Of a DNA stretch of 64,000 bases, positions 23,310-33,533 are shown piece after piece. The stretch comes from Balamuthia mandrillaris. Lineage: Eukaryota > Discosea > Longamoebia > Balamuthiidae. Both the position numbers and the translations under genes were made by a program. Each line of letters starts with the position of its first letter. Position 1 is the stretch's first letter. The stretch lies in NCBI GenBank assembly GCA_031835245.1, contig JAVKOQ010000130.1:62001-126000 (forward strand), in the 5' to 3' direction. Below the pieces are notes generated by a model. The model was not told where the DNA came from and did not search any database. It saw only the letters and a list, made by a program, of their open reading frames with translations.

Positions 23310-26300
23310 CTAGCATGTGCTGATAACATACACGCCCGTACTCATAGTTACAAATGTTGGGCTACGACATCAGTTGGGCCGCCTTCAACATAGTAGAGGT
23401 GATGAGCCAGCCGACCTACACCAACAAGCGCATTGGCTACCTGGCTGCTGCCCAATGCTTTCACGATGGCACCGAAGTGATCATGCTTACCACCAGTCTG
23501 TTGAAAAAGGTCAGTTTCTCTCTTTTAAAAACAAAAGAGGTTTAAACTAAGTTTTTTGCTTTCTCCTCTTACTATAAAGGCCTTGACTCAGTCCAACCAA
23601 TACGAAGTGGGCATTGCCATCAGCTGTCTTGCCTGCATTTGTACTCCGGACCTTGCTAGGGACTTGGCTGCAGATGTAGTGGGCATGCTTAACAGCGCCC
23701 GCCCTTACATCCGTAAAAAGGCTGTGTTGGTGCTCTACAAGATCTTCCTCAAGTTCCCCGATGCGCTTCGTCCGTCTTTCCCTCGCTTGAAGGAGCGGTT
23801 GCAGGACACGGAACCTGCTGTAGTCTCCGCTGCTGTCAACGTCATTTGCGAACTTGCCAGAAAGAACCCTCAGAACTACCTCCCTCTCGCCCCGACCTTG
23901 TTCAAGATCCTGCAGAGCTCCACCAACAACTGGATGCTTATCAAGATCATCAAATTGGTATGTTAAGTTTGTTATCCCCTTTTCATTTTTTCTTTTAGTA
24001 TGGTAACTCATCTCTCTCTCTTTCTCTCTGAAATTAGTTTGCGGCTTTGACCCCCTTGGAGCGCAGATTGGCAAAGAAGCTCGTGGCGCCACTCACCAAC
24101 ATCATCAACACTACTACAGCTATGTCTCTTCTCTATGAAAGCATACAGACTTGCATCATTGGTCTCTCCGACCGTATCCCTGTTATGCGATTGTGCATTC
24201 AGAAGCTTCGCGTCTTAGTAGAAGATCCCGACCAAAATTGTACGCTTGTTTCTTTTCGTCAGCCACTACTCCAATGTTTCTTATCTTTTGCTTTGTCTTC
24301 TGTATTCTTCTCTCTACCTTTCTCCCATCCATCCAGTGAAATATTTGGGGCTTTTGGCACTTCACAAGATTATGAAAGTGCACCCCAAAGCAGTGGCAGA
24401 GCATCGTGACCTTGCCATCAAATGCTTGGATGACCCTGATGTCAGCATTCGTATGCGCGCTCTGGAGCTTTTGACGGGAATGATCACAAAGAAGAACATT
24501 CGTGACATCATCAAAAGGTTAATGATCCACATGGATACTGCTGAGGGACCTTACAAGGATGAGCTGGTTCAAAAGATCATTAGTGAGTTCACGCTTTTTC
24601 TCCCTCTCTTTTCTCTTTTTCTCACTGTTCCTTTTAAAAATAGCCATTTGCAGTCAAGACAGCTACAACTTTGTGCTCGACTTTGAGTGGTATCTGGAAG
24701 TTCTTGTGTCCCTCACGCGAGTCAAAGGAACTAAGCACGGTCGTCTCATCTGTGACCAAATGATGGACGTCACCATCCGTGTGGAAGACATTCGACCTTT
24801 CGCAGTTCACCAAATGGTATTTATTAACGGTTAATCTTTGTTCTTTTTGTTGATATCTGACCTCTCTCTCTCTCACTCAAATTAGACACAACTTTTGAGG
24901 GATTCCCAATTGTTGATGGAAAATCCAAACAATAGCAGTATCCACGAAGTGCTCTATGCGGCGGTGTGGATCGTGGGAGAGTTTGCGAGATACACCAAGA
25001 ACCATCTGGAAATCATCGAGGCGATGTTGCAGCCAAGAGTGTCTCACCTTCCTGGCCACATACAAAGCATCTACATGCAGAATGTATTAAAGCTGTTTGC
25101 AGTGGTGGCCAACAACGACTCAGAGTCTAACCACGCTTACTTGGATCGCATCATCGACCTTTTGCTCATGCGCCTTCCTGTCTTCCAACAGAGTCAACAC
25201 CTTGAAGTACAAGAAAGGGTACTTATATCTCTTTCTCGACGTATTCTCCAAGGCCTCCTTATTTTCTGATATTTCGCCTTCTGCTTTTTCGACATAAGGC
25301 TTGTTTTGCGATGTCGATGATAGAACTGTTCACGGAGCTGAGAAAGCAAGGTCGCAACATAACCGGAGAGATAGTTAGCATTTTCGCTCAACCGTTGAAC
25401 CCTGTTGCACCAAAGGCCCAACGCAAAGTGCCAGTGCCCGCTGGCCTCGACTTGGACCAACAAATCAACGAACTGCCGGAGGAGGACTCTGATGACGATC
25501 CTAACTACTGGTGGGATAACAAACACTCTGACTCAGAGGACGAAGAGCACGGCGCAGGATACGATAACTTCCACCACGACTCGTACCATCAACAAGGCGG
25601 CTCTACCCTTTGGGAATCCGGTGGCACTGATTCGGACAAATCTGGCTTTGCTCGTATCGAGGACAGGGGACCCTACATTCTCACTGGAGACAACCGGAAG
25701 AGAAACTTGTTGGAAGAGGGCGATGATATGCCTGCTGTTGCCTCCATCGAGAGTCTTGGCATTCAATGTATCTCTGTCCTTCTCTCTCTCTCTCTCTCTC
25801 TCTCCCCCCATTCTCTCGTTTCTTGTTTTTGACTCTGCCTTTGTGTTACAATAGCAGCAGATCCGTTTGCAAAGAGTAGCAGCAGTTCTCGCAGAGGCGG
25901 AAGAGGACGACGTTCCAGTAAAGCCGTTGTGCGCAAAGGTTACGAAATGCCAGAGAACATGGAATCGAGCGACGACGACGAACAACGCTCCAAGAGCGCT
26001 CTTGCCAAGCAGGAAGGCATCTTTGCCAATGTCGACCTCATCAAACCGTTGGAAGCTCACGAGCGACTTCCTACGTTGGAGCATCGTTCTTATTCTGCTG
26101 CTTCTGCGGCGACCGCTGTAACGCCAAAGAAAGAGGAAGAGAAGAAGAAGAAGAGAGAACATCGTCATCATCGCCGACATCGTCGTGAGAAAGGTGATAA
26201 AGCGGGTGAAGAGAAGAAGTCAGGTTCGAAACATCGTCGCAGCAGTAAGGATAGCAAGCGTCATCGCAAACACAAGAAAAAGAATGATGATGAAATCTGG

Positions 26301-27551
26301 AATATCCCGAAGAAAGACAAGAAGGGAAAGAAGGAAAAGAAGCAGCAACCTCAACCATCCGAGGCTTCATCTGCAGCTGCTCTTTCTCAAGCAGCACCTC
26401 CTGGAGGTGGCTACGAGACAGTGTCCTCTCCCGTTATGTCTTCAGCATCTTCTTTGCAAGCTGGTTCCAACACACTGACACCCTTGCCACCCTCTTCGCT
26501 CTCTGTTTCCACTTCTTCTTCTGATGTTTCTGAAACTAGAAAGAAGGAAAGAGAGGAACGTCGTCGTCGCCGCCATCATCATCGCAGCAGCGGCAGTAAG
26601 AACAAACGAGGAAAGGAGGAAGAGAAGAGCGATCGTCATCGCTCTTCTTCCTCCGTTGACAAACAAGAAGAGCGTCGCCGTCGTCACAGCAAACGAGATG
26701 GAAAAGCTGTGAAAGCAGTTGACGAAGAGAAAGAACAACCGAAACAACAAATTGCAGCAAGAAAGGTGGCTCTATTTCAAGACCTCCACCTCAAAGGAGA
26801 TTGTCTCTTCCATGTTCTGACTACCCCTTCTACTAACGAAGGAAGCGAAGGGCAGCAAAAAGAATGGCAAGTGAAGGTCTCTCTTTTCTTGACCAATCGA
26901 AGAGACGTTCCTCTGAAGAAAATTCAAGTGCACGTTGGCAATGCCTCTACTGGAGACGCCGCTCTTCTCGCAGAACAATCCACCACTAGCCTCGATGGTG
27001 AACTCGCCGCAAGAGGCACCGCGGAGCTTCCGCTCTTCTTCTCCGTAACCAACTTTGCCGCTCCTCTAAAATGCAAATCCTCTGTCACTTTCCTCAAAAA
27101 GAAGGAAGAAGAGACAACAACAACCGAAGAAGAACAAGAAGAAAGCGCAACGATCGTCTTCGAGTTGCCCATTCCAAGCACTCTTTTCATGCAGCCCGTT
27201 TCGATAAGCGTTCAGCAGTTCATGGAAGTGGTAGACCCATCCGCTCATCCCGGCACCGCCCTCACCCTCTCCTCCGCCTTTGTGGACCTGCCCAACGGGA
27301 AGCTCTGCCAAAAGGCGTTGAGCCTGTTGCCGGCTGTATTGGGCGTAGCGATAGTGGAGGAGCACTCCACCGGGGCTTCTTTCTACGGCCGCTCCGTGGC
27401 GGGCCATCACGTCGTCGTGCTGGCCAAGCTGCGGACGGGAGAACAGCCGCAGCAGGGACTCTCGGTGGAGCTCAAGTGCGAGGACGCCTCGTTGGCCGCA
27501 TCGCTTGTCGCCGAAACCGCCTCTGCTCTTCGTGAAAAGCTGTTGGACTGA
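22760..27551 (+). CDS. AP3D1: AP-3 adaptor complex, delta subunit
   Basis: About ten exons. The first may be only ATG TCC CAA G; the phase join gives MSQAMAQFQSGYTV, but the ATG at 22919 is an alternative start. The adaptin trunk closely matches human AP3D1 as I know it: EAKYISQCLQEIKEELKEEN, MLGYDISWAAFNIVEVMSQP, RIGYLAAAQCFHDGTEVIML, RPYIRKKAVLVLYKIFLKFP, NVICELARKNPQNYLPLAPT, VLYAAVWIVGEFARYTKNHL and PVAPKAQRKVPVPAGLDLD. The hinge has the acidic patch DSDDDPNYWW and long Lys/Arg/His-rich runs, as in AP3D1, and a C-terminal ear-like region (VALFQDLHLKGDCLFHVL to ALREKLLD). AP-3 sorts membrane cargo from endosomes to lysosome-related compartments. The last exon (about 25860-27551) is uninterrupted. 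The stop is 50 bp from the facing stop of MFSD13A. Confidence 0.95.
23160..23306 (+). repeat. Pyrimidine satellite with (CT)n end in AP-3 delta intron
   Basis: A C/T-only region of about 140 bases ends in a pure CT tract at about 23273-23307. It lies in the intron after QKLTY. Confidence 0.88.
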
Positions 27552-27601
27552 AAGATGAAGCAAGCATTACCATCATAACAACACCTTTACTATTTTTTTT
27601 T

Positions 27602-30412
27602 TTATGCTCCATTTTGATCTTCTTTTCTCTTTCGTCGTATTTTCACTTGCTTGAGGTACGCGCCGCGCAGGTTGAACCGTCGCCACGCGATAAGCTGCAC
27701 TATAGCGCAGACCAGGGGCACCAGCACCAACATGCGAAACATGGAGTGCTGCATGTCGCTCAGTCCCTCATCGTCGTACTCGCCCGCCCCTGCTTCTGCT
27801 TCCGCTTCGTCTTCGCCCCCGCCGATAACGTGCTCGCGATACCCGACGGCTTGCAGCACCAACCATCCGAACATCGGCGCCAGGGACTGGCCTGGCTTCG
27901 TGAAGAACGCGTTGGCGCCGTACATCAGCGTGGAGACGGACTTGCTCCTCCCGTGCATCACATAATCTTCATCCACCAAATCGGCCACCACCTTTTCACA
28001 AATGGCCGAACTTGTTGGTGGAGAAAAGACAGAGAAAATGGCAGAGAGAACGAGAAAAGAGAAGAAAGAAAGCAGAAGAGACGCAGGAAACACGAGAGAA
28101 CACAACACGAACAGAATGAGCAGACAGAGGGAAAAAAATAGGAGATGGAATGAAGAGAGAACGACAAACCAGATTTCCGTGTCGGCAGATGGCCTCTGAA
28201 AAGACCTTGTTGCAAACGATGAAGAGGACGATGAAGAGGCCGTTACCTCCGGCGAGGAGAAAAGCCACAGCGGCAAGCACCAACTTCACCCAAAACAAGA
28301 AGCGAATCACGGCGTAGAGCGAGTATTTACGGACGTAGGGAGCGAGCACCACCACCACAAAGTGAGGCAGAGAGGAGGCCGACATGAGGAAGAGGGCTTG
28401 CACCCATAGTTGAGGCAACCGGTCCTGCAAGAAACTGTCCAAGAAGATCGAAAAAAAGTTGGAATTGAAGTGGCAGTTGAAAACCTTTTTTTTAAAACAA
28501 AGAGTAAGCAAGAAGCAGAAGCAGAAGCAGAAGATGAAGAAGAAGAAGAAGAAGAAGAAGAAGAAGAAGAAGAAGAAGAAGAAGAACAAGAAGAACAAGA
28601 AGCAGAAGCAGAAGGGAGAAGAAAGAAGAAGAAGAAGAAGAGAGAGAACAAACAACAACAACAACAAGAAGAAGAACAAGAAGAACAAGAAGAACAAGAA
28701 GAACAAGAACAAGAAGAAGAACAAGAACAAGAAGAACAAGAAGAAGAACAACAAGAACAACAACGAAAGAACAAGAAGAAGAACAAGAACAAGAAGAAGA
28801 ACAAGAAGAAGAACAAGAACAAGAAAAAAAGCGAGACAAGGGAACAAATAAACCGAGTTTACCTGAACGAGACTGATGAAAATAAACAACCAAAAGTTGG
28901 TCTGCTGCATTAATTGACGAGCAAACTTCATCACATCCGGTTTGCTCTCTCCTGCTCCTACGCTTACATTCTCGCCCTCATCACTTATATCATCCACATC
29001 AGCAATATATTCATCCGAAGCCTCGCCACCAAACAAAGATTGTTCCACATCATCCTTTGTTGTCGCTTCACGCTCTAAAACAACGCTCTTGCCTTCATCT
29101 TGTTGCGATAACGCCTTCACACCTTCCGTTTTTCTACTCTTAACGTTAACCACCATCTGTGGTCCCCTCAACAGCGTCATCGGCGTTGTTGTTGCTTTGG
29201 AAGAAGAAATGGGAGAAGAAGGACAGGAGAGCTTCTGTTCCTTGCGCTTAAGCAGATGACGACCATATCTATCACCATCATCTTCCGTATAGATATCCAC
29301 CTTCCTAGCAAGGCTGACGTACTTGGGAGGAGCTAAGAAGTGAGCGGTGCATTGAAAGCCGATCAGAGCGACGAGGCTCAGCGTCACGACGAAGAAGCGG
29401 AAGGCGCCTGTCAGCTGCCGCGTGTCCCAAAACAGATGACAGAGGAAGACTCCCGCTGAGCCTACCACCGATAACGCCGAGTTCCACATGTTCACTTTTG
29501 CCTATGTGTTGCTATTTGGTGAAAATGAAGAAGAGAGAAGAGAAGAGAAGAGAAGAGAAGAGAAGAGAAGAGAAGAGAAGAGAAGAGAAGAGAAGAGAAG
29601 AGAAGAGAAGAAGAGAAGAGAAGAGAAGAGAAGAGAAGAGAAGAGAAGAGAAGAGAAGAGAAGAGAAGAGAAGAGAAGAGAAGAGAAGAGAAGAGAAGAG
29701 AAGAGAAGAGAAGAGAAGAGAAGAGAAGAGAAGAGAAGAGAAGAGGACGACGAAGAGAACGACGAAGAGAAGAGAAGAGAGAGATGAAGAGAACGATGAA
29801 GCGAACGATGAAGCGAAGAGAAGAGAGCAAAGAGAAAGAACAAACCCTTTCGTCGGAGGAGATGGTAATGTCAGCAAGCAACGCGGCATGGGCCAGCATG
29901 ACGTAGGACAAGCAGGCGTCATAAAGGCACAAGCAAAACGTGAAATGCAGGCCACCGAGCCACCCTCCGCTCCCTCCGCCCGTTGTCGTCCCAAACCACT
30001 CTCCCTCCGCCTCCTCCTCCTCCGCTTCCAAGGCTCCTCCTCTCTCTTCTTCTTGTGGAGGTCTTGGCATCAACGTTTCATAGTCTGCTTGGCTTTCTCC
30101 TCCACCCAGGCTCCACGGAAAGAAGATGAACAGAAATCCAAAGGCCCAGAGGGCGCCGCCCCAACGGATGGCGGAGAGGCGCTTGGAGAGCGTGGAGGTG
30201 TCCATCAGCCAGCCAAAGAGGGGGTCGTTGAGGGAGTTCCACACCATGAAGATGACCTCGCCGACGAGGAACCAGCCGTTGTCCAGCTGGTAGACGGTCA
30301 TGAAGAGGTGGACGTAGTAGGTGATGAAGATGTTGTGGAGCAAAGCGGCGGAGAAGCCGGTGGCCGCGTAGGCCAGAGCCTTCCCGGAGGAGAGGGAATG
30401 GCTCTGCAGCAT
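27602..30412 (-). CDS. MFSD13A: MFS-like multi-pass transporter, TMEM180/MFSD13A family
   Basis: Four exons: 30412-29846, 29501-28862, about 28491-28190 and about 27992-27602. The ATG at 30412 gives MLQSHSLSSGKALAYAATGF. Landmarks shared with human MFSD13A as I know it: GEVIFMVWNSLNDPLFGWLM, FCLCLYDACLSYVMLAHAAL, LADITISSDER, LVQVFNCHFNSNFF, YSLYAVIRFLFWVKLVLAAV, NKVFSEAICRHGNLVVADLV, DEDYVMHGRSKSV, KPGQSLAPMFGWLVLQ and MLVLVPLVCAIVQLIAWRRF. The splices LVQ/VFNCHFN and GNL/VVADL restore the family sequence exactly. About 12 membrane helices are expected, with acidic loops. The substrate is unknown; the family is related to sugar-cation symporters. Two introns are packed with satellites. Confidence 0.92.
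28506..28832 (-). repeat. GAA/GAACAA satellite in MFSD13A intron
   Basis: About 320 bp of GAA triplets interspersed with CAA, GAACAAG and GAAGCAG units on the plus strand (CTT/CTTGTT on the sense strand). It makes up almost the whole second intron. Long ORFs on both strands here are artefacts of the repeat. Confidence 0.93.
29526..29745 (-). repeat. (AGAAG)n pentanucleotide array in MFSD13A intron
   Basis: About 220 bp of highly regular AGAAG units on the plus strand (CTTCT on the sense strand) with one phase slip near 29608. It lies in the intron between exons ending at 29846 and starting at 29501. The regularity suggests recent expansion. Confidence 0.95.
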
Positions 30413-30786
30413 TTTTTTATTTCTTTCTTTCTATTTTATTTATTGTATTGGTGTGCATATCTGGCATGCCTATCACGTTTTAAATATTTCTAATGCTTTA
30501 CATATTTGAAAATCTTTGCATATCTTAAATGCATAGGATTTCTTGAATATTTTTCGTAACTGAGATGTCCTAAATTTTTTACATTTTCAACATAGTTTTC
30601 ACGACCAAAATTTGATTGGCTCAATTTAGTAAATTTGATCTGATTGAGACTTAATTAAGCGAAAGAAAAGAAGAGAGATACGCAGTTGGGGTTGTATCTC
30701 TCAACCCCAACCAAAAAAAAAAAAAAGAAAGAAAGTAACCTGCTCAAACAAAAGCCCAGGCACACCCTTCACTAAGTCACTTCACA
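30413..30786. other. Divergent AT-rich gap with a small hairpin
   Basis: A 374-bp promoter region between MFSD13A and the membrane orphan. A 10-bp perfect inverted repeat (GTTGGGGTTG at 30685-30694 and its complement at 30702-30711, loop 7) is followed by an A run. No gene is seen, and no GTCGAC. Confidence 0.55.
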
Positions 30787-31452
30787 ATGGTGCTCTCTCC
30801 CTTCGACGCTAGCGTGGACGAAATGCTGTTCCAGAACCGGTGCAACCAAGTACGGTTCAACTGGCTCTCCTTCATGCAAGTGGAAGGAGCGCAAGCCGCC
30901 AAGGAGGCCATGCGCTCCCAGCTCACGTCCATCGGCGTGATAGCCGCTCTGATGTCCGCCTTCTTCCTGGCCGAGGTTCAGAACCCCCCAACAGTTGAAG
31001 ACCAGGAATTCGACAACAAAGGGTGGGAGCTGCAGGTGCAGGCCGGTTGTGCTTCCGCAGCCTTCCTGTTGAGCCTTGCCACAGTTATTCTGGTCATCAT
31101 CCTTCACAGCTATGCCTCGCTCTTTGCCGAGGCAGAGTTTCATGTCTACTTGTATTACTTTTCCATAGCCTCTGCCAGCTTTCCTTCCTTCCTGGCCTTT
31201 TTAGGCGGCCTCTCTGGTTTGGTATCCGTTGCGCTCAGGCTAAAGATTGTGTTTGGACATGTGGTTTGGATTGTGTACTGTGGAGTGGCCGGGGCGATCT
31301 TTGTCGGGCTTATTGTGATGTTCGTTTGGTTGGACATAACTACCACCATGCTGCGGAAGCACGTGCATGCACGTGGCTCCACCACTCCTGGTGGAATTGG
31401 AGGCAAAGGAGCAGATATACCAATGAAGGAGCTGGACGAGTTTGACGAATGA
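30787..31452 (+). CDS. Intronless multi-pass membrane protein of 221 residues, unknown
   Basis: A single exon from the ATG at 30787 to the TGA at 31450-31452. After a hydrophilic first third, four hydrophobic segments appear: IGVIAALMSAFFLAEV; AAFLLSLATVILVIILHSYA; LYYFSIASASFPSFLAFLGG; and VVWIVYCGVAGAIFVGLIVM. The C-terminal tail is hydrophilic (RGSTTPGGIGGKGADIPMKE, then LDEFDE). I do not recognise a family; the size and four-helix layout resemble small scaffold-like or tetraspan proteins, but it lacks the tetraspanin CCG signature. The downstream stop is only 70 bp from the facing ketoacyl synthase stop, with AATAAA at 31502 on the plus strand. Confidence 0.8.
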   Translation: MVLSPFDASVDEMLFQNRCNQVRFNWLSFMQVEGAQAAKEAMRSQLTSIGVIAALMSAFFLAEVQNPPTVEDQEFDNKGWELQVQAGCASAAFLLSLATVILVIILHSYASLFAEAEFHVYLYYFSIASASFPSFLAFLGGLSGLVSVALRLKIVFGHVVWIVYCGVAGAIFVGLIVMFVWLDITTTMLRKHVHARGSTTPGGIGGKGADIPMKELDEFDE

Positions 31453-31522
31453 TATGCATGTGCTCTAAAAGGAGGAGAGAAGAGAGGTCTTAACAACCTT
31501 ACAATAAACCGTATTTATGTTT

Positions 31523-33158
31523 TCATTGGGAGTGCCGTTTTGAAGTGAAAAGGCGTTGAAGGAACAAAAACAAAGAAATGAAGATAGGAAGAAAATAAAT
31601 AGAGAATACTTTCATCACCCATCCAGCCTTTGCTTTGGTTAATCTCACCTTTTTCTGCTCTTGTTCATTGTTATCGTGGCGCTTCAACGAAGAGTAACGC
31701 AGAAGAAGGGTGCCATAGAGCCATTTGGTGGACTCTGCTGCTAGCATCATGATGATTGCGCCCTCCGGTAGAGTGTCCTCTTGTACCACTTCGTCGAGAC
31801 ATAATAGCAATGAAGCGTTGGCTGTGTTTCCAACTCTCTCGAAATTGGAATATATTCTGTCGGTTGGTAGTCCCATCTGTTTGGGAAAAGAGATTAGATG
31901 AGAGTGTGAGAGCGAGCGAGAAATAACAAGAAACACAGATAGAAAGAACAGCTAGAAAGAACACAACAGCAAAAAATATATAAGAAATGGTCCCATTTAG
32001 TACCTTACGAGCAATTTCAGTTATCTTTCCATTTGCTTGGTGTGGGATGAACAGGTCCACATCTCCCATAGCAACGCCACCACCTTGCAAACCATCCTTC
32101 AACGCTCGCAGGTACAGCTCAGCTCCATGAGCCAACACTCCTCTGTAGTCGTGCTTGAAGTAATGCAACCCCTCCTCCACTCGCTTCTCGTTCAGCGGGC
32201 ATAACGAACCTCCTCCCGGAATGTACATTCCTGGTTTCTTTCCTTTGCCTATACAGTTGAGCTTCGAATACACTATTTCTATTCCTCTTTCTCCAGCCTC
32301 ATCTTCTGCCTTCTGTTCCTGACGTTGTTTGCGGGAAAAAGCAACAGAAGGGAAGGCACGAAGGACGCAAGCGGCGGCACCATCACCGATCATGGCGGCG
32401 TTGACGGTGTCGCCGCGGGAGAAGGAGTTTCGTTTGTTGGTGAGGTTGCCAAAGACGGAGCCGGTCTCGCTGCCGATGACCACCGCGCAGCTATAGTAGC
32501 CCGTTTGCAAGTACTGCAGCGCCGTCACGATAGCCTGTGTCGAGCCACAGCATGCTGACCTTTTTTTAAACCGTTAAAAGAAAGAAAGAATTGACAGCAA
32601 GTCAAACACACCGTATGTCGATAGCTGCACACTCATCGATGCCAAGCTTTTCTTGCACGATGGAGGCGGTGGAGGGAACGGGATAGTCGGGGGTGCAGGT
32701 GGCCACCAGGATGAGCTCCAGGTCGGTAACGTCCAGCCCGGCCTGGGCCAGCGCCTTTCGAGCAGCCTTAGCGCAGAGGTCAGAGTTACAGTTGCCTTCT
32801 GACGGTCGCATGTTGTCATGGTCGATCGGCAGCTCGACACTGCTGTATCGCGTCTTTATTCCTTTGTGTGTGTTAACGTTAAGTCGAAGGAATGAAAACG
32901 AAAAAGAACACGGAAAAGAAATGGACAGATAAAAAAACCGATTTTCTGTTCTATCCATTCTGGGGTGACGTCCGCTCCGAGGTTGGTTTCGTCCAAGAGA
33001 CGTTGGTTGTCTATGAGTTCCCCAGGAAAGGCGCTGCCAACGCCGACAATCCGCACTCTCTTCATTCTGGTTGTTGTTTTTTTTGTTTGTTGTTGTTGCT
33101 TTGATTTTTCTTTTACGACCAATCCATTTCCCTCATTATCCCTCCCGATCATCGCCAT
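31523..33158 (-). CDS. KAS III-type 3-oxoacyl-ACP synthase (FabH-like)
   Basis: Four exons. Start at 33158 (MAMIGRDNEGNGLVVKEKSK) or an internal Met at MKRVRIVGVGSAFPGELI; the basic Gln/Thr-rich leader could be a targeting sequence. FabH landmarks in order: EWIEQKIG then KTRYSS; AARKALAQAGLDVTDLELIL; VATCTPDYPVPSTASIVQEK; the nucleophile region DIRSACCGSTQAIV, formed exactly at an exon join; NAAMIGDGAAACVL; the active-site histidine in DLFIPHQANGKITEIARKVL; and the asparagine in NFERVGNTANAS. These give the Cys-His-Asn triad of a decarboxylating, chain-starting condensing enzyme that joins an acyl-CoA to malonyl-ACP. After the normal end (LRYSSL) the frame runs on through KAKAGWVMK into a hydrophobic stretch (VFSIYFLPIFISLFLFLQRL). 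That could be a tail anchor or unspliced intron; a GT follows MK. It may have a bacterial origin. Confidence 0.85.
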
Positions 33159-33213
33159 CTAGATGACGCTATAATTATCCGGTGCCGCGATGGTGGTGTC
33201 ATTCTGTATTTCT

Positions 33214-33219
33214 GTCGAC
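33214..33219. promoter_or_regulatory. GTCGAC upstream of the ketoacyl synthase gene
   Basis: One copy (TCTGTCGACTTA) lies 56 bases upstream of the ATG at 33158. The surrounding 33159-33533 gap otherwise holds CT tracts (33250-33300, 33358-33375) and a GA tract (33498-33522), with no gene. Confidence 0.4.
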
Positions 33220-33261
33220 TTACTTGGCTCTCCTCTTCTCTCCTCTCTGCTCTGCTCTCTC

Positions 33262-33297
<36 letters not shown>

Positions 33298-33533
33298 CTG
33301 TTTGAGCGGAACAGAGGTCACCGCAAACACGACGCGGGAGCTCTGTGGAAAAACCTTGCTCTCTCTCTCTCTCGCTCGCTCGTTTTCTCTTGCTCGCTTT
33401 TTCTCATTCATTTCTGTCAGGGACTTCATAAATGTCCTCTGAAGATGAAGCTTCATTGGTCCGATTTCTTCCTCCTGGAAACATACAAACTGAAAAGAGA
33501 GAGAGAGAGAGAGAGAGAGAAAAGGCGGAAGTA

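Noticed and set aside
26071-27563. Minus-strand frames opposite AP-3 delta
   Set aside because: They are shadows of the Lys/Arg/His-rich hinge and ear exon.
29488-30493. Plus-strand frame of 331 residues rich in REEK repeats
   Set aside because: It reads the AGAAG satellite and then the antisense of the first MFSD13A exon, which has clear family similarity on the other strand.
30685-30711. 10-bp hairpin as a transcription terminator
   Set aside because: It lies in a divergent promoter region of a eukaryotic genome; terminators of this kind are not expected and no gene ends there.
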